A stretch of 9,383 nucleotides of DNA, taken from the NCBI GenBank assembly GCA_964355775.1, contig CAYHEP010000033.1, forward strand, positions 1 through 9,383. Direction: 5' to 3'. The notes below the pieces were generated by a model. That model did no database searches. It worked only from the letters and a program-made list of their open reading frames with translations, and had not been told where the DNA came from. Shown here one piece after another: positions 6,056 through 9,383 of the stretch (the stretch's first letter is position 1; the number at the start of each line of letters is the position of its first letter). The translations under genes and the position numbers were made by a program. Source of the stretch: JBBTSB01 sp964355775. GTDB lineage: Bacteria > Patescibacteriota > Minisyncoccia > 2-02-FULL-40-12 > IGHO2-01-FULL-4-A.

Positions 6056-6943
6056 TTAATCCAAAATCACCTTCACGATTTTATTGAGTTGCTCGAGATT
6101 GGCGAATTTTATATGGATTTGTCCGCCATTGGAACTGGATTTGATGGCAACAAACGTACCGAGGTTTTTTGAAAGATTTTCCTGCAACTCCACATACTTT
6201 GGATTGACATAATCGGGAGCATTGCGACGACCGTAGGTCATCTTCGCCGTTTCCTCAAGATTGTGCACGGAAGCATTGCCGGTGAGCAATTGTTTAAACA
6301 TATCCTGTTGTTGTTCGGCATTTTTAAAAGCAAGCAAAACACGCGCGTGGGTGCGCTCCAGCTTGCCCGAGCGGATTGCTTCTTTTATATTTGACGGCAG
6401 ATTCATGACCCGCATGGTATTTGCAACCACTTCTCGGCTTTTTCCGACTTTGGCCGCGATCTGTTGCTGGGTGAAATCAAACTCCCGTGCCAGACGCGCA
6501 TATGCTTCGGCTTCTTCCAATACATTGAGGTTTTCGCGCTGGAGATTTTCCACAAGCGCAACCTCGAGCTTCATGTTTTTGGCTTCCAGATCATCGCGCA
6601 CAATCACTGGAATATGCGGAAGACCTGCCAGCTTCGCGGCACGCCATCTGCGCTCTCCTGCAATGATCTCATAGTCCACATCCATTCCGCGAGCAGTTTC
6701 CTGCGATACTTTGGCAACTACGATGGGCTGGAGTACGCCGTATTTTTTGATAGATGCGGCAAGCTCTTCGAGGGCACCCTGATCAAAATCACGCCGTGGC
6801 TGATTCGCGTTGGGGCGAATCTTGCTTAACTCGACATTATACACGTTTTCCTCTTTTGACTTTGGTACGACTTTGATCGCACCTTTTGAAGGAATCAACG
6901 ATGCCAGTCCACGCCCGAGTCCTGATAATTTTTTCATACTCAT
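6056..6943 (-). CDS. parB: Chromosome partitioning protein ParB (Spo0J)
   Basis: ParB is a CTP-dependent DNA clamp that loads at parS sites near the replication origin and works with ParA to segregate chromosomes. Its 295 aa are a normal length. The N-terminal tail KLSGLGRGLASLIPS (5-19) is the ParA-stimulating peptide. The CTP-binding domain includes IRPNANQPRRDFD (42-54), YGVLQPIVV (68-76) and GERRWRAA (96-103). LVENLQRENLNVLEEAEAY (130-148) is the next conserved block. A helix-turn-helix follows (about 157-183, FTQQQIAAKVGKSREVVANT). After a short linker, a C-terminal dimerisation domain occupies about 245-295. The ATG overlaps the parA TGA in an ATGA, a coupling arrangement. A second ATG two codons in is equally usable. 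I found no TGTTTCACGTGAAACA-type parS site in the window. Confidence 0.96.
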   Translation of the reverse strand: MSMKKLSGLGRGLASLIPSKGAIKVVPKSKEENVYNVELSKIRPNANQPRRDFDQGALEELAASIKKYGVLQPIVVAKVSQETARGMDVDYEIIAGERRWRAAKLAGLPHIPVIVRDDLEAKNMKLEVALVENLQRENLNVLEEAEAYARLAREFDFTQQQIAAKVGKSREVVANTMRVMNLPSNIKEAIRSGKLERTHARVLLAFKNAEQQQDMFKQLLTGNASVHNLEETAKMTYGRRNAPDYVNPKYVELQENLSKNLGTFVAIKSSSNGGQIHIKFANLEQLNKIVKVILD

Positions 6944-7704
6944 GATGTTATTTTTATTATTTCTTCCGCTAATTGGCGATATGCCTGCGCACCTTTCGAA
7001 TTCGGATCAAATTGAAAAATCGTTTTGCCGTAGCTCGGTGCGGCGGCAAGCGACACGGAACGCGGAATGACGCTTTCAAACACGCGTCCGGGAAAATTTT
7101 TCCTCACTTCCTCCAAAACCTGCTGAGAAAGCTGGTTTCTCTTATCATACATGGTCAAGAGCACTCCGTAAATCTGCAGCTGGGGATTAAGCGACGTACG
7201 TACCAGATCAATCGTGTTCAACAGTTGGCCCAACCCCTCAAGGGCATAGTACTCGCACTGCACCGGAATCACGAGTCCCTCGCTTGCGGCAAGAGCGTTG
7301 ATCGTCAACATCCCCAAACTTGGCCCGCTGTCTATGATGATGTAATCATAGTTCGTACGGATCTTGTTGAGGACGTTTTTCAGCCAAAACTCCCTGTCCT
7401 GCACATTGACGAGCTCCACATTGGCACCGGCAAGATTGGGCGCGGCCGGCAAGACATCAAAGCCCAACAGCGACGTCTTGCGGATTATCGCGTCCGGCTC
7501 GTAGTCTCCGACGAGCGTGTGGTAAAGATTGAGGTGGTCCTCTTTGAGATAAATCCCCATCCCGGTGGTGGCATTGGCTTGCGGATCGGTATCAACGAGC
7601 AGGACATACTTGCCGAGCGCCGCAAGATACGCGCTCAAATTATTGGCGGTCGTCGTCTTCCCCACTCCCCCCTTTGCATTGATCGTCCCGATTATCCTCG
7701 CCAT
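6940..7704 (-). CDS. parA: Chromosome partitioning ATPase ParA (Soj)
   Basis: This is a deviant-Walker ATPase of the ParA/MinD superfamily. The ATP-bound dimer coats the nucleoid and is released by ParB, pulling origins apart. Its 254 aa are typical of chromosomal ParA/Soj without the N-terminal HTH of plasmid ParA type Ia. The deviant Walker A KGGVGKTTT lies at residues 11-19 (signature Lys11, P-loop Lys16). The A' motif VLLVDTDPQANAT (34-46) carries Asp38 and Asp40. Walker B IIIDSGPSLG (122-131) has a Gly where many homologues have Pro. FDPNSKGAQAYRQLAEEI near the C-terminus is also typical. It is the first gene of a two-gene operon with parB. A promoter lies directly upstream, with its -10 ending only 9 nt before the ATG, so the message is probably leaderless or nearly so. 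Confidence 0.97.
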   Translation of the reverse strand: MARIIGTINAKGGVGKTTTANNLSAYLAALGKYVLLVDTDPQANATTGMGIYLKEDHLNLYHTLVGDYEPDAIIRKTSLLGFDVLPAAPNLAGANVELVNVQDREFWLKNVLNKIRTNYDYIIIDSGPSLGMLTINALAASEGLVIPVQCEYYALEGLGQLLNTIDLVRTSLNPQLQIYGVLLTMYDKRNQLSQQVLEEVRKNFPGRVFESVIPRSVSLAAAPSYGKTIFQFDPNSKGAQAYRQLAEEIIKITS

Positions 7705-7713
7705 GATGCAATC

Positions 7714-7742
7714 ATTGTACTATCTCCGCAAATCTTTTACAA
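7714..7742 (-). promoter_or_regulatory. Probable sigma70-type promoter of parAB
   Basis: On the minus strand TTGTAA (7742-7737, 4 of 6 to the -35 consensus) is followed after exactly 17 bp by TACAAT (7719-7714, 5 of 6 to the -10 consensus). The parA ATG begins 9 nt after the -10, so transcription starting about 7 nt downstream would give a leader of 0-3 nt. A GGAG on the same strand lies 20 nt before the ATG, too far to serve as a ribosome site. Promoter identity is inferred from spacing and consensus only. Confidence 0.5.
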
Positions 7743-7770
7743 ATAGCCTTGCGCATGGTAGTATAGTCTA

Positions 7771-7862
7771 ATTGAAAATTTAAATCTCAAAAATCAAAAT
7801 GACAGTTTCAAATGCAAACATTTTGGACTTTGCATTGTCATTTTGCACTTTGATTTTTCAAT
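7771..7862. repeat. A+T-rich imperfect inverted repeat between parA and tRNA-Leu
   Basis: Four blocks on the left are matched in reverse order by complements on the right: ATTGAAAA (7771-7778) with TTTTCAAT (7855-7862); AAAAATCAAA (7789-7798) with TTTGATTTTT (7849-7858); AAAATGACA (7796-7804) with TGTCATTTT (7836-7844); and AATGCAAA (7811-7818) with TTTGCATT (7829-7836). The outer blocks overlap slightly at their edges, and unpaired bases separate the blocks. The centre is CATTTTGGAC. This could be a degenerate small palindromic element, or a bidirectional structure in the divergent parA/tRNA spacer. It contains no ORF. A TATAGT at 7762-7767 just left of it is a weak candidate -10 for the tRNA transcript. 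Confidence 0.6.
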
Positions 7863-7876
7863 TTTGATGTAGTATT

Positions 7877-7961
7877 GCCTGAGTGGCGGAATTGGCTATA
7901 CGCGCGCGACTCAAAATCGCGTGGCCTCACGGCCGTGTGGGTTCGACTCCCACCTCAGGCA
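7877..7961 (+). tRNA. tRNA-Leu (anticodon CAA)
   Basis: A complete class II tRNA can be folded by eye. The acceptor stem is GCCTGAG (7877-7883) with CTCAGGC (7954-7960), and the discriminator is A7961. The D-arm region is TGGCGGAATTGGCTATACGC, typical of bacterial tRNA-Leu. The anticodon stem CGCGA/TCGCG encloses the loop CTCAAAA, giving anticodon CAA, which reads UUG. A long variable arm carries GGCC/GGCC, and the T arm is GTGGG-TTCGACT-CCCAC. No CCA is encoded: after A7961 comes CTTTT, so CCA must be added by the nucleotidyltransferase. The gene is intact, with no intron. The endonuclease ATG follows only 9 nt after the last tRNA base, so the two are probably on one primary transcript. Confidence 0.95.
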
Positions 7962-7970
7962 CTTTTCTTT

Positions 7971-8687
7971 ATGGCAAAACCCAAATTGCCTCTCAAAGAT
8001 TTCAAATGGACCCCAAAACTTGCCTACGCCGTTGGCCTATTGGTTACTGATGGAAATTTATCCAGCGACCAGAGACACATCATTTTTCGTTCAAATGATA
8101 TCGACTTGATTAACACATTCAAGAAGTGTCTTGCGCTAAAAAATCGTCCAGGAGTTTCTATAAACAAAGGCAAGATGAAAAATACTTCCTATAAATTACA
8201 GTTTGGCGATGTCCAATTTTATAACTGGTTGCTGAAAATTGGGTTGACCCCTCGCAAATCTCATACCATCGGTAAAATTCTTGTCCCCGATCAATACTTC
8301 CGGGATTTCTTGCGCGGACATCTCGATGGTGACGGTACGATCCTTTTCTACGAAGACCGCTACAATAACTACAAAGGCAGAACATATATAAATCAGCGAC
8401 TCTATACCGAGTTTATTTCCGTAAGCGAAAAGCACATTCGATGGCTTTACGAAAAAATAACATCACTCGCAAACATCAAAGCCGCATTGATCAAAAATGC
8501 GCCTCAAAACGCCACACGAGTCCCAATGTGGGTAATTAAAATAGCCAAGAAGAACTCCATAAAACTTCTATCTTGGATTTATTATCAAAGAAATCTTCCG
8601 ACACTGCGAAGGAAAAGAACGCTTGCAATGCTAGCAATGGCAACCATTCAAAAAGAACAGCGAAAACTGTACACGAAAATTTCTTGA
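7971..8687 (+). CDS. Free-standing LAGLIDADG homing endonuclease
   Basis: This 238-aa protein has two LAGLIDADG-type helices: LAYAVGLLVTDG (residues 17-28, acidic Asp27) and FLRGHLDGDG (113-122, Asp119 and Asp121). That spacing and size fit a monomeric two-motif enzyme that makes a staggered double-strand cut at a long recognition site. Both catalytic acidic positions are kept, so it may be active. The C-terminal part is basic (RNLPTLRRKR, then QKEQRKLY). It is not inside a host gene, an intron or an intein. The ATG at 7971 is chosen because the longer frame from 7875 merely translates the tRNA. Only CTTTTCTTT separates tRNA and ATG, with no Shine-Dalgarno, so 3' processing of the tRNA could leave a nearly leaderless mRNA. 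Base composition looks more A+T-rich than in the pil and par genes, compatible with transfer. A domesticated LAGLIDADG-fold regulator is the alternative. Confidence 0.85.
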   Translation: MAKPKLPLKDFKWTPKLAYAVGLLVTDGNLSSDQRHIIFRSNDIDLINTFKKCLALKNRPGVSINKGKMKNTSYKLQFGDVQFYNWLLKIGLTPRKSHTIGKILVPDQYFRDFLRGHLDGDGTILFYEDRYNNYKGRTYINQRLYTEFISVSEKHIRWLYEKITSLANIKAALIKNAPQNATRVPMWVIKIAKKNSIKLLSWIYYQRNLPTLRRKRTLAMLAMATIQKEQRKLYTKIS

Positions 8688-8964
8688 AAAAGTATTCTAT
8701 CCGATACTACTCGATCATCCGTATCTCACCCTCTGCAGGAAAACCCAAATTAACCTTCGATGGATTTCATGCATAGCCAACAAATTACCTGCAAACAAGC
8801 AGATTGCAAAGAAACCTCAAAAACGTTTATATTACTGGGTTATTTACTATGCGGTTTTTAGATCAGGGATAAGTCCGAAAGTAGCAGGCCTAATTTACAC
8901 ACTTTTAATTTTTGAATAGTCACCCGCGCAATTTTTTAAATCTAGAGCTGTCACGGAGACTACA
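8688..8964. other. Stretch without a convincing gene; possible decayed reading frame
   Basis: This A+T-rich gap lies between the endonuclease stop and the convergent small gene. A 30-codon ATG frame (8769-8861) encodes two cysteines in ITCKQADC. A different frame stays open to the TAG at 8917-8919 and ends YYAVFRSGISPKVAGLIY, which has a helix-turn-helix-like look. These could be pieces of one frameshifted gene, but neither is recognisable. A 12-nt match to the start of the endonuclease gene, AAAACCCAAATT, occurs at 8740-8751 (other copy 7976-7987). No clear intrinsic terminator was found for either flanking gene. Confidence 0.3.
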
Positions 8965-9315
8965 TCACAAAACAGTTAGATAATCCTTTGACCATTGCTC
9001 ATATTGATCGGCAGGTGTCCTACTTTGCCGGAATGCTGTTTTCTTTTTCTCCTCAAATTCTTCATCGGTCAAAACCTTTGCTAATGTGTGCAGTTCTTTT
9101 GGATCTAAATTTTTACCACAAGGACCACAACTCGTGCCGTCAGGTATGGTTGTGTTACCGCGAATATCAGTTCGCCTGTAAATCAATGGGTCATCGGAAA
9201 TATCCCCATTACACTCACTACAAACAAAAAACTCCTTTCCACTCTCGTTCAATAACGCTTTCCATCCTTTGCTATAGTACGGTTCTGGCGAACCAAAATT
9301 ATTTTTTTCGCTCAT
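8965..9315 (-). CDS. Hypothetical four-cysteine (zinc-ribbon-like) protein
   Basis: I do not recognise this 116-aa protein. It is soluble and polar, with no signal peptide or membrane helix. Two CxxC pairs, VCSEC (Cys32/Cys35) and SCGPC (Cys63/Cys66), are 27 residues apart and should bind one zinc ion. The intervening segment includes DDPLIYRRTDIRG. The C-terminal 50 residues are charged and probably helical (LHTLAKVLTDEEFEEKKKTAFRQ). The CxxC spacing is loosely like DksA/TraR or zinc-ribbon regulators, but no DksA signature is evident. A role in nucleic-acid binding is only a guess. It reads opposite to the endonuclease. Upstream on its strand are a perfect TATAAT, a predicted 11-bp 5' hairpin and a palindrome at the start codon, which argue that it is expressed and regulated. 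Little else can be said. Confidence 0.7.
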   Translation of the reverse strand: MSEKNNFGSPEPYYSKGWKALLNESGKEFFVCSECNGDISDDPLIYRRTDIRGNTTIPDGTSCGPCGKNLDPKELHTLAKVLTDEEFEEKKKTAFRQSRTPADQYEQWSKDYLTVL

Positions 9316-9328
9316 ATTGTTACAATAT
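9314..9328. promoter_or_regulatory. 15-bp palindrome over the start of the four-cysteine gene
   Basis: ATATTGT-T-ACAATAT is a perfect 7+1+7 inverted repeat whose edge includes the first two bases of the ATG at 9315-9313. On DNA it could be an operator for a dimeric repressor, possibly autoregulatory. On RNA it could form a weak hairpin at the start. An A+T-rich palindrome this long can also arise by chance. Confidence 0.35.
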
Positions 9329-9341
9329 TACCTATTAACTC

Positions 9342-9379
9342 ATCCTTATTTTCGACAAAACAAGGATAGAGCCATTATA
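9342..9379 (-). promoter_or_regulatory. Promoter -10 and 5' leader hairpin of the four-cysteine gene
   Basis: On the minus strand TATAAT (9379-9374) matches the -10 consensus perfectly; any -35 lies beyond the window edge. Transcription starting 7 nt downstream would begin at A9367. That is exactly the first base of a hairpin: AUCCUU-G-UUUU, loop GUCG, AAAA-U-AAGGAU (9367-9342). This is an 11-bp stem with one G-U pair. The opposite strand would have a C-A mismatch at that position, which favours function in the minus-strand RNA. The hairpin is followed by about 26 nt before the ATG. It could protect the 5' end or control translation. Confidence 0.4.
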
Positions 9380-9383
9380 CCCC

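Noticed and set aside
6973..7746. 257-aa plus-strand open frame
   Set aside because: It is antisense to parA over nearly its full length and lacks any recognisable domain.
6056..7876. parS centromere site near parAB
   Set aside because: I looked for TGTTTCACGTGAAACA and close variants on both strands and found none.
7875..7970. Reading frame extending the endonuclease 32 residues upstream (MPEWRNWLYARDSK...)
   Set aside because: This segment is the tRNA-Leu gene translated; the peptide is the well-known false protein produced by tRNA sequence. The real start is the ATG at 7971.
8573..8776. 67-aa plus-strand frame running past the endonuclease end
   Set aside because: Most of it is a shifted frame inside the endonuclease gene, and the unique tail is short and unrecognised.
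7940..8964. Integration site (direct repeat of the tRNA 3' end)
   Set aside because: No second copy of the T-arm or acceptor sequence was found downstream, and there is no integrase, so the tRNA does not look like an att site.
1..9383. CRISPR array, rRNA or insertion sequence
   Set aside because: No regularly spaced repeats, rRNA motifs or transposase reading frames are present.

Overview
The window looks like a piece of chromosome from a small-genome bacterium without an outer membrane, most likely Candidate Phyla Radiation (Patescibacteria, Parcubacteria-like). This placement is inferred from several traits together. The type IV pilus operon has a very small PilP-like protein and no secretin in view. 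Most starts lack a Shine-Dalgarno sequence, and two operons have a -10 element only about 10 nt before the ATG. The tRNA gene encodes no CCA end, and a free-standing LAGLIDADG endonuclease sits directly behind it. No rRNA or other taxonomic marker is present to prove it.

Layout. Positions 1-5259, minus strand, hold a type IV pilus operon read in the order pilM, pilN, pilO, a 92-aa PilP-like gene, pilB, pilT. The pilT 3' end runs off the left edge. Genes are packed with gaps of 3-15 nt or an 11-nt overlap. The exception is a 92-nt gap between pilN and pilO that contains a 17-bp perfect inverted repeat and a competing 8-bp hairpin. Positions 5287-6054, plus strand, hold comF, divergent from pilM by only 27 bp. 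Positions 6056-7704, minus strand, hold parA-parB with a 4-nt ATGA overlap; parB converges on comF with one base between stop codons. Positions 7705-7876 hold the parA promoter and a degenerate A+T-rich inverted repeat. Positions 7877-7961 hold tRNA-Leu(CAA), and 7971-8687 the LAGLIDADG endonuclease. Positions 8688-8964 show no convincing gene. Positions 8965-9315, minus strand, hold an unrecognised 116-aa four-cysteine protein, with a perfect TATAAT, a predicted 5' RNA hairpin and a palindrome over its start.

How the genes fit together. PilM-PilN-PilO and the PilP-like protein would form the inner-membrane alignment platform of the pilus, with PilB powering extension and PilT retraction. ComF is a natural-transformation protein, so the divergent pairing suggests that DNA uptake is one use of the pilus. 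ParA and ParB segregate the chromosome. The endonuclease is a probable selfish or domesticated homing gene.

The best candidates for something new are the possible RNA switch between pilN and pilO, the paired palindromes inside comF, the tRNA-endonuclease junction, and the structured leader of the small four-cysteine gene. All are predictions from sequence.
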